The notes beneath the pieces are model-generated. The model was not told the origin of the DNA. It did not search any database and was given only the letters and a program-made list of their open reading frames with translations. From contig NZ_CP119809.1 of assembly GCF_029338395.1 (NCBI RefSeq), positions 2,604,001-2,668,000 on the forward strand: a DNA stretch of 64,000 nt, given 5' to 3'. This document shows, in pieces, positions 25,121-32,929 of this stretch. Origin of the DNA: Halorussus caseinilyticus (lineage in GTDB: Archaea > Halobacteriota > Halobacteria > Halobacteriales > Haladaptataceae). Both the position numbers and the translations under genes were made by a program. The stretch's first letter is position 1. The number at the start of each line of letters is the position of its first letter.

Positions 25121-25212
25121 GAGTTATCTCGTAGTTAACGCCCGCGGCCAAAAATGATTACGGAGCGACGATGGTGTTCTGGCAGTCGTAGAAACGCATC
25201 GCCGTCGGTCGT

Positions 25213-25668
25213 CTACGCGTAGCGTTCGAGTTCCGGCCGGTCGAGGTCCTCCATGACCTCGCCCGCGGTGTCGTCGAGGAGGCTACGGCCCTCGCCGGTC
25301 ACGATGCGGCCAGCGTTGCCCTCGGTACCCACGAGGTCCTCGTCTTCGAGTTGCTGGAGGATGGTCCGGATGACGTTCCGGCTCCCGTCCGTGCGGTGTT
25401 CGGGGGCGACCTGATAGCGGTTCGACCCGCCCTTCTTGTCGCCGTACTCCGTCGAGAGTCGCTCGACGCCGACCGGTCCGTCGGTGGCGACCTTCCGGAG
25501 CAGACTGGCCGCACGTCGCGCCCAGAAGTTCTCCTGTTCGGGCGGGAGTTCGCGGCTCTCGCCGGTTTTGGCGTACTCGGCCCAGTCGGGTGCTTCGAGT
25601 CGGTCCTCCAGTTTGGCGGCGACCGCGTCGATGAGGTCGTCCGCGGGAACGTCGTAGAGCGTCGTCAT
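25213..25668 (-). CDS. rps19e: Ribosomal protein S19e
   Basis: A 151-residue small-subunit protein. It begins MTTLYDVPADDLIDAVAAKL. The core FWARRAASLLRKVATDGPVG, STEYGDKKGG and VIRTILQQLEDEDLV is characteristic of S19e. The ATG at 25668 is chosen on homology. The frame remains open far upstream, but that sequence overlaps the flippase-like gene and is Arg-rich. PDCD5 follows 92 bases later and the PP-loop gene after that, forming one operon. Confidence 0.95.
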   Translation of the reverse strand: MTTLYDVPADDLIDAVAAKLEDRLEAPDWAEYAKTGESRELPPEQENFWARRAASLLRKVATDGPVGVERLSTEYGDKKGGSNRYQVAPEHRTDGSRNVIRTILQQLEDEDLVGTEGNAGRIVTGEGRSLLDDTAGEVMEDLDRPELERYA

Positions 25669-25745
25669 ACCCACGAATTCCGTTCCGCGGCGTTTAAAGG
25701 CATCGTTACGGAACGTGGCCGACATCGACCTCCGATTCGGCCGTC

Positions 25746-26789
25746 TCAGTCGCTCGCGGACCCGTGAGCGTTGTCCGCCTCCAGCATGGCGGTCGCGCTC
25801 CCGCCCAAAAGAACCGGGAGCAGGTAGGTCGCGCCGCGATGGAGGACCGCCGCGGCCGCCGCGGTCTGTGCATCGACTCCCGTGATGGGGACGATGAGGA
25901 GAACGAGCGCGGCCTCCACCCCGCCGAGACCGCCCGGTAGCGGCGTGACACCCGCAACGCTTCCGAGTGGGACGATGAACAACGCGGCCGCGAACGGGAC
26001 CCAGTGGCCGAGCGCACCCAGCGAGAGCCACAGCGAGACCGACAGCAGGAACCACCCGAGCGCAGAGAACGACACCGCGAGCGCCAACTGGTGGTGGTCG
26101 CCGCCGACCCGTTCCAGCGCGCCGAAAAAGCCCTCGATGCGGTCGCGGACCTGTGGCTCCTCCGGCGGTTCGAGTTTGGGGAGGGCGCGCCCGAGTGTCC
26201 GACCCACGGGAACCGCGGCGCGGACCACGAGGTCCGAGAGGTGGTGGCGACTCCGCCAACCGAGGTACGCGGCGACCGGGACCGCGAGCGCGAGGGCGAC
26301 CAGCGCCACCGCCGCGAGTTCCACCCGGTTGCCCACGGTGAACCGGGTCGCGTAGTAGCCGACGCCGACGAGCGCGAACGAGATGGAGGGGACGAAGTTG
26401 AGGGTATCCACGCTGGCGACTGCCGCCAGTCCGTTCTCGTACTCGGTCCCCGTCGTCCGCGAGACCAGCAGGGCGCTGAACGGTTCGCCGCCCGCCTGTC
26501 CGAACGGCGTGACGTTGTTGGCGAACGTCGCGCCAGCGAGCAACAGAAACGACTGCCACATCGACACGTCGACTGCGATAACCGAGAGGACGGTCCGGAG
26601 CGCGAGACCCCACGCGAACAGCCAACAGATTGCCGCGACGCACACCGCCGCGAACAGCAACGGGTCGGCCTGCGACAGCGCCGACAGCACGTCCTCCAGT
26701 CCGACTATCGAGTAGAGCGCCAGCAGAACGACGCCGCCAGCGCCGAACCCGACGAGTATCGAGCGCGCGTCCCCGAAGTCTACGTCCAT
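25746..26789 (-). CDS. Flippase-like / LPG-synthase TM-domain membrane protein
   Basis: A 347-residue integral membrane protein with about eight hydrophobic segments. Signatures are NNVTPFGQAGGEPFSALLV and the late PLGSVAGVTPLPGGLGGVEA, typical of the UPF0104/YbhN or flippase-like family related to the membrane part of lysylphosphatidylglycerol synthase. In haloarchaea the AglD C-terminal domain is of this type. A role in moving a lipid-linked substrate is possible but not shown. It is divergent from thiL. Confidence 0.85.
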   Translation of the reverse strand: MDVDFGDARSILVGFGAGGVVLLALYSIVGLEDVLSALSQADPLLFAAVCVAAICWLFAWGLALRTVLSVIAVDVSMWQSFLLLAGATFANNVTPFGQAGGEPFSALLVSRTTGTEYENGLAAVASVDTLNFVPSISFALVGVGYYATRFTVGNRVELAAVALVALALAVPVAAYLGWRSRHHLSDLVVRAAVPVGRTLGRALPKLEPPEEPQVRDRIEGFFGALERVGGDHHQLALAVSFSALGWFLLSVSLWLSLGALGHWVPFAAALFIVPLGSVAGVTPLPGGLGGVEAALVLLIVPITGVDAQTAAAAAVLHRGATYLLPVLLGGSATAMLEADNAHGSASD

Positions 26790-27019
26790 CGACTCCCACC
26801 GACGGCCGGTCGGGGCTTGAAGCCACCGAAGACGAAAGTTCGGACGTGAGAAATGTTACCGAGAGACGTTCCGATGCAGTTGCCCGTCACCTCGACGGAT
26901 ACGGGTCGCCCGCCATCAATCGAAGATTCCGCGACTGTCCGTCGGTCTCGAATCGGAGACGCGCCAGTCCACGAGTCCGATACCGCAGACCTTTCACTCC
27001 GGACCGGCAACCACGAGGC

Positions 27020-27898
27020 ATGGACGAGCGGGCCGCACTGTCGCTTCTCGCCGACCGACTCCCGCACGCGGGCGACGACGCGGCGGTCGTAGACGGGAAC
27101 GTGTTGACGACCGACATGCTCCACGAGACGACCGACTTCCCCGACGGAACCACGCGCTACACCGCCGGTTGGCGGTCGGTCGGCGCTTCGCTGTCGGACG
27201 TGGCCGCGATGGGCGGCGAGGCAGTCGCCGCCGTCGCTGTCTACGCCGCGCCCGAGTTCGACGCCGACGGACTCGAATCGTTCGTCGCGGGCGCGAGCGA
27301 CGTGTGCGAGGCGGTCGGCGCGGAGTACGTCGGCGGCGACTTGGACGAGAGCGGGGAGTTCACCACCGCGACCACCGCGCTCGGCCGGACCGACGACCCC
27401 GTGCGCAGGACGGGCGCGAGTCCGGGCGAGCGGGTGTGCGTGACGGGCACGCTCGGGCGCACGGGCGCGGCGCTCCGGCGCTTCGAGCAGGGAGACTTCG
27501 AGCGAGCGAACGACCTGTTCCGGTTTGAACCGCGAGTCGCGGCGGGCCGCAAACTCGCCTCGCACGCCACCGCGATGATGGACTCCAGCGACGGACTCGC
27601 CCGGTCGCTCCACCAACTCGCGGAAGCCAGCGACTGCGGATTCTCGGTCGCGTGGGACAGCGTGCCGGTGGACGAGTCGGTCCGCGAAGTCGCCGACGAC
27701 GAGGACGAGATTCGGGAGCTATCGGCGTTCTTCGGCGAGGACTTCGAACTCGTGTTCACGGTGCCCGAGCGCGACCTGTCGGCGATTCGGGACGAATCGC
27801 CGACGCCGATTTCCGTGATTGGCGAGGTGACTGGTTCGGGTGTCGAGATGGACGGCGAGAAACTGCCCGACCGGGGGTACACGCACGGTGAGGGGTAG
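27020..27898 (+). CDS. thiL: Thiamine-monophosphate kinase
   Basis: A 292-residue ThiL enzyme that phosphorylates thiamine monophosphate to the diphosphate cofactor. Mg- and nucleotide-binding segments are GDDAAVV (about 18-24), TTDMLHETTDFP and the AIR-synthase-type ASLSDVAAMGGEAVAAV. MMDSSDGLARSLHQLA and FFGEDFELVFTV are conserved in the C-terminal half. The ATG at 27020 is chosen on homology. It is divergent from the flippase-like gene, leaving 230 bases between the two starts. Confidence 0.94.
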   Translation: MDERAALSLLADRLPHAGDDAAVVDGNVLTTDMLHETTDFPDGTTRYTAGWRSVGASLSDVAAMGGEAVAAVAVYAAPEFDADGLESFVAGASDVCEAVGAEYVGGDLDESGEFTTATTALGRTDDPVRRTGASPGERVCVTGTLGRTGAALRRFEQGDFERANDLFRFEPRVAAGRKLASHATAMMDSSDGLARSLHQLAEASDCGFSVAWDSVPVDESVREVADDEDEIRELSAFFGEDFELVFTVPERDLSAIRDESPTPISVIGEVTGSGVEMDGEKLPDRGYTHGEG

Positions 27899-27957
27899 TC
27901 GGACCTGTTGCTATCTCGGCCGAGAGTGATAGCCTGAAAATCGTCAGAAAGACCGTT

Positions 27958-28245
27958 TTACCGGCCGTATTCTTTGTGCGCTTTGTCGATGTCCATCAGG
28001 TCGGTCACGCGAACCTTCTTTTCGTCCTCTAAAATGAGGTAGAAGGCGGTGTACGACCGACCGACGTGTATCCGGTAGATTTCCTCGTCTTGAGCCTTCA
28101 ACTTCTTCTTGTCACCCTGTCCACGACCCGGATACGGGTTTTCTTCGAGGTCGTCCAACGTCTCGAAGCAGATTCGCTGACTCTTCTCGTCCAGTGAAGC
28201 GAAGAAGTCTCGTGCGCTTTCACTCCAGAAGATTTCGTAGCTCAT
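27958..28245 (-). CDS. RelE/ParE-family toxin
   Basis: A 95-residue toxin-like protein of the RelE/ParE fold. MSYEIFWSESARDFFASL is the first strand and helix, and KKKLKAQDEEIYRIHVGRSYTAF with VRVTDLMDIDKAHKEY is the catalytic half, carrying Arg and basic residues as in mRNA interferases. Its start overlaps the end of the antitoxin gene by 26 bases, the classical coupling of type II toxin-antitoxin operons. GC is lower than in neighbouring genes, suggesting acquisition. Confidence 0.88.
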   Translation of the reverse strand: MSYEIFWSESARDFFASLDEKSQRICFETLDDLEENPYPGRGQGDKKKLKAQDEEIYRIHVGRSYTAFYLILEDEKKVRVTDLMDIDKAHKEYGR

Positions 28246-28429
28246 CGTGAGGCGTCAGCTCCTCTTCGTCCATTTCGCGGACCTCGCGCGCTCGCTCGGC
28301 GAGCCGACGCTCTTGATGCTCCTGAATGAGTTCCGTCAGGAGTTCGTCGAACGTCTGTCCGGGTTCCTTCAATTCGTGCAACTCTTTCCATGTTTCTTCG
28401 GTGGCAGGTATTCTTTTATTTGCTGACAT
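28220..28429 (-). CDS. Antitoxin of the RelE-type pair
   Basis: A 69-residue acidic protein upstream of and overlapping the RelE-type toxin. It starts MSANKRIPATEETWKELHEL and continues with KEPGQTFDELLTELIQEHQE, a pattern of short VapB-like haloarchaeal antitoxins with an N-terminal DNA-binding strand and helix and a charged C-terminal toxin-wrapping tail. The ATG at 28429 is preferred to a longer frame. It would bind the toxin and repress its own promoter. Bases 28430-28651 upstream are AT-rich and hold the promoter. Confidence 0.82.
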   Translation of the reverse strand: MSANKRIPATEETWKELHELKEPGQTFDELLTELIQEHQERRLAERAREVREMDEEELTPHDELRNLLE

Positions 28430-28651
28430 TCTTTGCCTCCGCACCACTTGCTGTGTGGTCGTGGTGCGCGGTTTTAGCTTGTACTCGGCTACTACCTCTC
28501 TACTCAGCGTTGGTCTATCGTGGAATGGATATTCCACGGTAACACTCGACGCTGTAACTCTATACCATCCTTACAACGCTTACAACATAAACCTTCGGGA
28601 GAGATACATCTCTAAGAGCAGAAAACCCGCAAATCCCGAAATCGGGCGTTC

Positions 28652-29767
28652 TCACGTGATAATCTCGATGGGGACCGGTGTGAAACACAGCACCCCCAGC
28701 ACGAACGTCAGAATCCCAATCGCTTTCCGACTCAGGTCGAGTCCCTCGTCGTCGATTGGGTTGGCCGGGCCGACGTAGGCGACGTACGTCGCCAACAGGC
28801 CCCAGAACACCCACAGCACCGAGGCGTTGCTCACGTCCTCGACGTAGAAGACGTAGGCCGCGAGTCCGAACAGCGCGACGGGGACCAGCGCGGCGACTCG
28901 CTCCTGCTCTTTGCCCAGAATCGCCCGGACGATGTGGCCGCCGTCGAGTTGGCCCACCGGGATGAGGTTGAGGAAGGTGATGAACATCCCGACCCACCCG
29001 CCGATGACGACGGGGTTGACGGCCTGTCCCGGCCCGTAGTTCGTCGGTTCGCCGAGGACCCACGCGATGAGTTCCAGAAGCGGCGGGTAGCCGAACTCGA
29101 TTTGGATGGTGTCGGGGTTGTTCATCAGACTCGCCGGGACCTGTTCGGGCGGGAGCGAGAGACCGATTGCCGTCACCGCGATGGTCGCCACGAGTCCCGC
29201 GAGCGGTCCCGCGACGCCGATGTCGAACAGCGCCTTCCGGTCGGGCATCTGGCCCTTCATCCGGATGACCGCGCCCATCGTCCCGATGAGCGACGGCATG
29301 GGGATGAAGTACGGTAACGAGGCGTCCACGCCGTGGTATCGGGTCATGACGTAGTGTCCCAGTTCGTGGGTGAGTAAGACCCCGAGGACCGCGGCGGTGA
29401 ACGGCCACGCTTCGAGGGCGGCCAGCGGACTCTCCATAGCGTCGATGTGGTACCACGCGGTTCCCGCGTACAGCGTCGAGACGACCGTCAGGAAGAAGAG
29501 GACGACGTTCGTCCACGGAATCCCGTCGATGCCGGTGTCGGCGGGTTCGGCCACGAGGACGTACTCGCCGGTCTCGGTGGTGAGTTGGACCTCGTAGCCG
29601 TGTTCGCGGAACACCGGCCACGCGGCGTCGAGCAGTCGCTCGCGGGGAACCAGCGGTTCGCCGTAGTACACCAACCGGTCGCCGTCGCGGCGGGCCTCGT
29701 ACACGCGGAACACGGCACTCAAACGCTCCAGCGATGGACCGTCGGCAGGCGGGTCGGTCGAACCCAT
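28652..29767 (-). CDS. Site-2-protease-type membrane metalloprotease (M50)
   Basis: A 371-residue integral membrane zinc protease. The catalytic HELGH is at 134-138 (LLTHELGHYVMTRYHG) and the third-ligand motif NLIPVGQLDGGH at 267-278. A soluble N-terminal domain (1-75) precedes about seven hydrophobic helices. Such proteases cleave membrane-embedded regulators. No PDZ domain is visible, unlike the second S2P-type gene at 44363. It stands alone on the minus strand. Confidence 0.92.
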   Translation of the reverse strand: MGSTDPPADGPSLERLSAVFRVYEARRDGDRLVYYGEPLVPRERLLDAAWPVFREHGYEVQLTTETGEYVLVAEPADTGIDGIPWTNVVLFFLTVVSTLYAGTAWYHIDAMESPLAALEAWPFTAAVLGVLLTHELGHYVMTRYHGVDASLPYFIPMPSLIGTMGAVIRMKGQMPDRKALFDIGVAGPLAGLVATIAVTAIGLSLPPEQVPASLMNNPDTIQIEFGYPPLLELIAWVLGEPTNYGPGQAVNPVVIGGWVGMFITFLNLIPVGQLDGGHIVRAILGKEQERVAALVPVALFGLAAYVFYVEDVSNASVLWVFWGLLATYVAYVGPANPIDDEGLDLSRKAIGILTFVLGVLCFTPVPIEIIT

Positions 29768-30106
29768 TCACCTTCGGTTATGGCGCGAATCGTGATAAAC
29801 CCCCGGACGGAACGGCGGAAATCTAGTACCGACGCCGCGGCGGACGCTCGACGGCGGGTTTCGGCCGTTCGACGCCTTCCGAGGAGAGTTTCGACCGTTC
29901 AACGCGGGCGTCGGAGAATCCGACGCCCGCTGGCGCGCTCGTTGCGAGAGAGACGTAAGTAGCATTCTTTGACGATTGTAGAGATAGTCGAAACGACGAT
30001 TTACGTTTCCCCGACCGGCGCAAAGGTTGAATGGGTCGGGAACGTACCAGTGTGACGAGCATGGGGGCGAGTGACACCGCGATGCAGTGGAAACCGGGGG
30101 AAACGA
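29768..30106. other. Intergenic region between divergent genes
   Basis: 339 bases without a credible gene. It contains two similar segments (TTTCGGCCGTTCGACGCC and TTTCGACCGTTCAACGC) and a perfect 12-bp hairpin at 29904-29930 (GCGGGCGTCGGA with TCCGACGCCCGC around GAA), then an AT-richer part leading to the zinc-finger gene at 30107. Promoters for both flanking genes must lie here. Confidence 0.5.
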
Positions 30107-30730
30107 ATGGAGGAGTGTGACTACTGCGGTGCGTCGTTCGACGGCGAGACGGCGTACCTCGAACACCTCGGGGACGAACACGGAAATGAACTCGGCCGGA
30201 TAGAACAGCGCCGCGTGGCCGCGTTGGAGTCCGACGACGGCGGTTCCAACGCCGCGACCTACGGGGGTGCGCTAGGTGCGCTGGCGCTCGGAGGCCTGCT
30301 GGCGTACCTGATACTCTTCTCGGGCGGCGCGCCCGGAATCGGCGGCACCGACGGCAGTAGTTCGGGTAGCGGAGACGGTCCCTCGGCGGTGGGGTCGGTC
30401 CACTACCACGGAACCATCGACGCGACCGTCGGCGGCCAACCGCTCGACTTCGGTCGCCAGCGGTTCCAACTCCAAGCCGACGCCTTCCACTTCGAGAACG
30501 GCGACGGCCAGCGGTGGCACGTCCACGCCGAGGAGGTGACGCTGGCCTACGCGATGGGGACCCTCGGCATCGACGTGACGAACGAAACCGTCGCCTACGA
30601 CGGGACGACCTACGGCGACGACCCGAACGAAACGGCCGTCGTGCGGGTCAACGGCGACCCGGTGAACCCCTCGGAGTACGTGCTTCGGAAGGGCGACCAC
30701 GTTCGCATCGCGGCGAACGCCTCGGGATAG
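30107..30730 (+). CDS. C2H2 zinc-finger membrane-anchored protein
   Basis: A 207-residue protein. Residues 1-25 form a C2H2-type zinc finger (CDYCGASFDGETAYLEHLGD then EH). A Gly-rich hydrophobic helix lies at about 50-72, followed by a Gly/Ser linker. The C-terminal 110 residues are a beta-rich, probably external domain (VGSVHYHGTIDATVGGQPLD). The topology, with a cytoplasmic zinc finger joined to an outside domain, occurs in haloarchaea but its purpose is unknown. The ATG at 30107 gives the zinc finger at the N-terminus. Confidence 0.75.
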   Translation: MEECDYCGASFDGETAYLEHLGDEHGNELGRIEQRRVAALESDDGGSNAATYGGALGALALGGLLAYLILFSGGAPGIGGTDGSSSGSGDGPSAVGSVHYHGTIDATVGGQPLDFGRQRFQLQADAFHFENGDGQRWHVHAEEVTLAYAMGTLGIDVTNETVAYDGTTYGDDPNETAVVRVNGDPVNPSEYVLRKGDHVRIAANASG

Positions 30731-30738
30731 CGGTGCAA

Positions 30739-31536
30739 TCAGTCGAGCGGGTCGGGCGACGGCGGGACCCGACGCTTGTGTTCGCTCCGCGCGTGCATCT
30801 CGCTGACCCGACGGACTTCCTCCTCGGTCACACCATCGACCTGCCGAGCGGTCGCCGAGACGGAGAGCGGACCGTCGATGTGAAGCGCGAGGATAGCGTC
30901 TAAGGTGTCGTAGTCGATGCCCATCTCCTCCTCGTCGGTCTGGCCCGCCCAGAGTCCGGCGGTGGGTTGCTTCTCGACCAGTTCGTCGGGGACGCCGAGG
31001 TGGGCGGCCAACTGCCGGACCTGCTGTTTGTAGAGGTTGCCGACGGGGTGGCAATCGACCGCGCCGTCGCCGTACTTGGTGAAGTAACCGACCAACGCCT
31101 CGCTCCGGTTGCCGGTCCCGAGGACCAGCGCGCCCTCGTGGTTGGCGACGAGGTAGTTGAGGACCGCCCGCGTGCGAGCGCGAGCGTTGCCGACCGCGAG
31201 TTGGTCGTCCTCGGCCTCCGAGTAGGCGTCGAGGAGTTTGTCCACGATGGGGTTTATCTCGAACACGTCGTAGGGGATTTCCAGCTCCTGTGCGACCCAC
31301 TCGGCGTCGGTCATGTTCTCCTCGCGGCTTACCGCGCCCGGCATCACCAGACCGTGGAGGTTCTCCTCGCCGAGGGCTTCGACCGCGAGGTAGGCCGTGA
31401 GCGTGCTGTCGATACCTCCCGAGAGTCCGAGGACCGCCTGTTCGGTCCCGGCGTCCGCGGCGGTGTCGCGGATGAACTGGACGAGGTGTTCCCGGTGAGC
31501 TTCGAGTTCCGACTCGGAGAGTCGCAGGTCTATCAT
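30739..31536 (-). CDS. nadE: NAD+ synthetase (ammonia-dependent)
   Basis: A 265-residue NadE enzyme that amidates deamido-NAD to NAD. The PP-loop is SGGIDS (39-44, LGLSGGIDSTLTAYL). LGTGNRSEALVGYFTKYGDG and HPVGNLYKQQVRQLAAHLGV are substrate-binding segments. No glutaminase domain is fused, so free ammonia would be the donor. It converges with the zinc-finger gene, leaving eight bases between the stops. Confidence 0.95.
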   Translation of the reverse strand: MIDLRLSESELEAHREHLVQFIRDTAADAGTEQAVLGLSGGIDSTLTAYLAVEALGEENLHGLVMPGAVSREENMTDAEWVAQELEIPYDVFEINPIVDKLLDAYSEAEDDQLAVGNARARTRAVLNYLVANHEGALVLGTGNRSEALVGYFTKYGDGAVDCHPVGNLYKQQVRQLAAHLGVPDELVEKQPTAGLWAGQTDEEEMGIDYDTLDAILALHIDGPLSVSATARQVDGVTEEEVRRVSEMHARSEHKRRVPPSPDPLD

Positions 31537-31684
31537 GTCCGACGGTAGGGTCCGCGACGACTAAAAGACGTGCGACAGGCCGGAATTTCTGGACGAATGG
31601 GCAGGTCTACGGCCGTCGAAGGGCAGGGGTGAAGCGCTACGTTGAAGTGCTGGCGGGAAGAAAAGGCGGACGGAGTTGCGACGT

Positions 31685-31818
31685 GCGCCGGTGGTAAGAA
31701 AACGCGCCGCGTTTTCGAGCCTCGGCGTACGAGTGAGTGCAACGAACGCAGTGCGCCGGTGTCTTGCCGAACGAAGTGAGGCAAGGCTCGGCGCGTAAGC
31801 GAACGAAGTGAGCGCAAC
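31685..31818 (+). repeat. Two tandem minihelix-like relics in front of tRNA-Gly
   Basis: Two units precede the tRNA with nearly the same period. Unit 1 (31685-31727) starts GCGCCGGTGGT and ends CTCGGCG; unit 2 (31753-31794) starts GCGCCGGTGTC and ends CTCGGCGC. The ends match the tRNA acceptor arms, and each unit encloses a small hairpin (AAAACGCG with CGCGTTTT; CTTGCC with GGCAAG) in place of the D, anticodon and T arms. Spacers of 24-25 bases separate the units from each other and from the tRNA at 31819. Confidence 0.6.
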
Positions 31819-31889
31819 GCGCCGGTGGTCTAGTGGTAGGACATGAGCTTCCCAAGCTCATAGCCCGGGTTCAATTCCCGGTCGGCGCA
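31819..31889 (+). tRNA. tRNA-Gly (anticodon CCC)
   Basis: A complete 71-base cloverleaf. The acceptor arms GCGCCGG and TCGGCGC pair (one G-T), the D arm is GTCT with GGAC, and the anticodon stem TGAGC with GCTCA holds loop TTCCCAA, giving anticodon CCC. The T arm is CCGGG-TTCAATT-CCCGG and the discriminator base is A. CCA is not encoded. It would read GGG codons. A restriction-modification pair follows 135 bases downstream. Confidence 0.96.
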
Positions 31890-32023
31890 CTTCTCAAGGC
31901 TTCTATCGACGGTTTTGCCAGAAGAACACTAGTAACCGACACATCCCCACCGAGGACAACACCATAGACAATTTACGCCACTGAATCGGTCAAACTACAT
32001 ACCTCTACGATTGGTGTCGAAGT

Positions 32024-32866
32024 ATGGAATTTCCGAAGGCCAGCGAAGACTTACTCCCGGACCTCTATGAGCGACTAGACGAAGCGAACGAGACCGCAGA
32101 ATCCGTCCTCCGGAAGCAGTTCTGGATAGAGAACAAGGGGAACGCTCGAGTAGTAGTCTTTGGAGAAGCGACGAAAGACGATTTTCTCGAAGCGATGCAC
32201 GAAGCCCCCGAAATCATGGTCCCGTTTTTCATGAAAATAAGCGGATTACCGAGTCGGGAATTTGAACGAGTTTACGGGGTAAAAAGTGTCGATGCAATAA
32301 AAACGTGGACTCAAAAGGACCTACGAGAGTCCCAAAAAGGCGAGGTGTTTGCGGAAGCCCTTACGCAAGTTCTTCCGGACCGTTTATACCTTGAAACGTG
32401 TTTATACACGTTTTACCTGCTCTGGGAGAACGACCAGCGTCGCCATCAGCGAGCAAAATACGAACAGGTCGTTCGAGAACGACTCGAGGACGCCGGGTTT
32501 CCAAACCGGAAAGGTGAGGATTTGGCCGGGAAACCAGATATAGTTCTCCCACCTGACAAGCCCTTCAAAGCACTTGGAGAAGTCCGGGACATGCATCGGA
32601 AAGACTTCCGAAAACGTAACAAGAACTTCGATAGCGAAGCGCGGCGCGCAAAGGAGAACTTTCCCGACGCGAAGTTCGTCGTCGTGGCAAAGTTCCCGAA
32701 ACATCAAATAGATAATAATAGGCGCGAACTGCGGGACATGGTACTTGACCTGAATCCGGACGACATCGACGCGGTAATCTTTCCGGATGAGTTCGACCGA
32801 CTCTACGAATTACTCGAAGAATGGGGCATCTCTCGGTCAACACCGACTAAACAAACGGAACTGTAG
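32024..32866 (+). CDS. Probable type II restriction endonuclease
   Basis: A 280-residue protein immediately upstream of a DNA adenine methyltransferase. The N-terminal 150 residues are helical and unfamiliar. Residues 165-225 look like a nuclease core: GKPDIVLPP (Pro171-Asp172), LGEVRDMHRKD (Glu186-Val-Arg188) and FPDAKFVVVAKFP, a PD-(D/E)xK layout with Arg replacing the usual Lys. It has more A/T-ended codons than flanking genes, which suggests transfer. The endonuclease role is inferred mainly from its partner; specificity is unknown. Confidence 0.65.
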   Translation: MEFPKASEDLLPDLYERLDEANETAESVLRKQFWIENKGNARVVVFGEATKDDFLEAMHEAPEIMVPFFMKISGLPSREFERVYGVKSVDAIKTWTQKDLRESQKGEVFAEALTQVLPDRLYLETCLYTFYLLWENDQRRHQRAKYEQVVRERLEDAGFPNRKGEDLAGKPDIVLPPDKPFKALGEVRDMHRKDFRKRNKNFDSEARRAKENFPDAKFVVVAKFPKHQIDNNRRELRDMVLDLNPDDIDAVIFPDEFDRLYELLEEWGISRSTPTKQTEL

Positions 32867-32884
32867 ATTCCTCCTCCCCCTCGA

Positions 32885-32906
32885 GTTTTATATATCTTTA
32901 AATAGT
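32885..32906 (+). promoter_or_regulatory. Separate promoter for the methyltransferase
   Basis: The 63-base gap between the two restriction-modification genes contains TTTTATATATCTTTAAATAG, a strong TATA-like tract 24-45 bases before the methyltransferase ATG. An independent promoter would let the protective methylase be made without the nuclease. Confidence 0.5.
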
Positions 32907-32929
32907 ATCGTCTAAGTACGTCGTTGTAG

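Noticed and set aside
25669-26826. N-terminal extension of S19e over the flippase-like gene
   Set aside because: The frame is open but reads as Arg/Gly-rich noise, and S19e homology starts exactly at the ATG at 25668.
31637-31861. Minus-strand frames over the tRNA-Gly region
   Set aside because: They overlap the tRNA and its tandem relics; the peptides are Arg/Ser-rich with no family.
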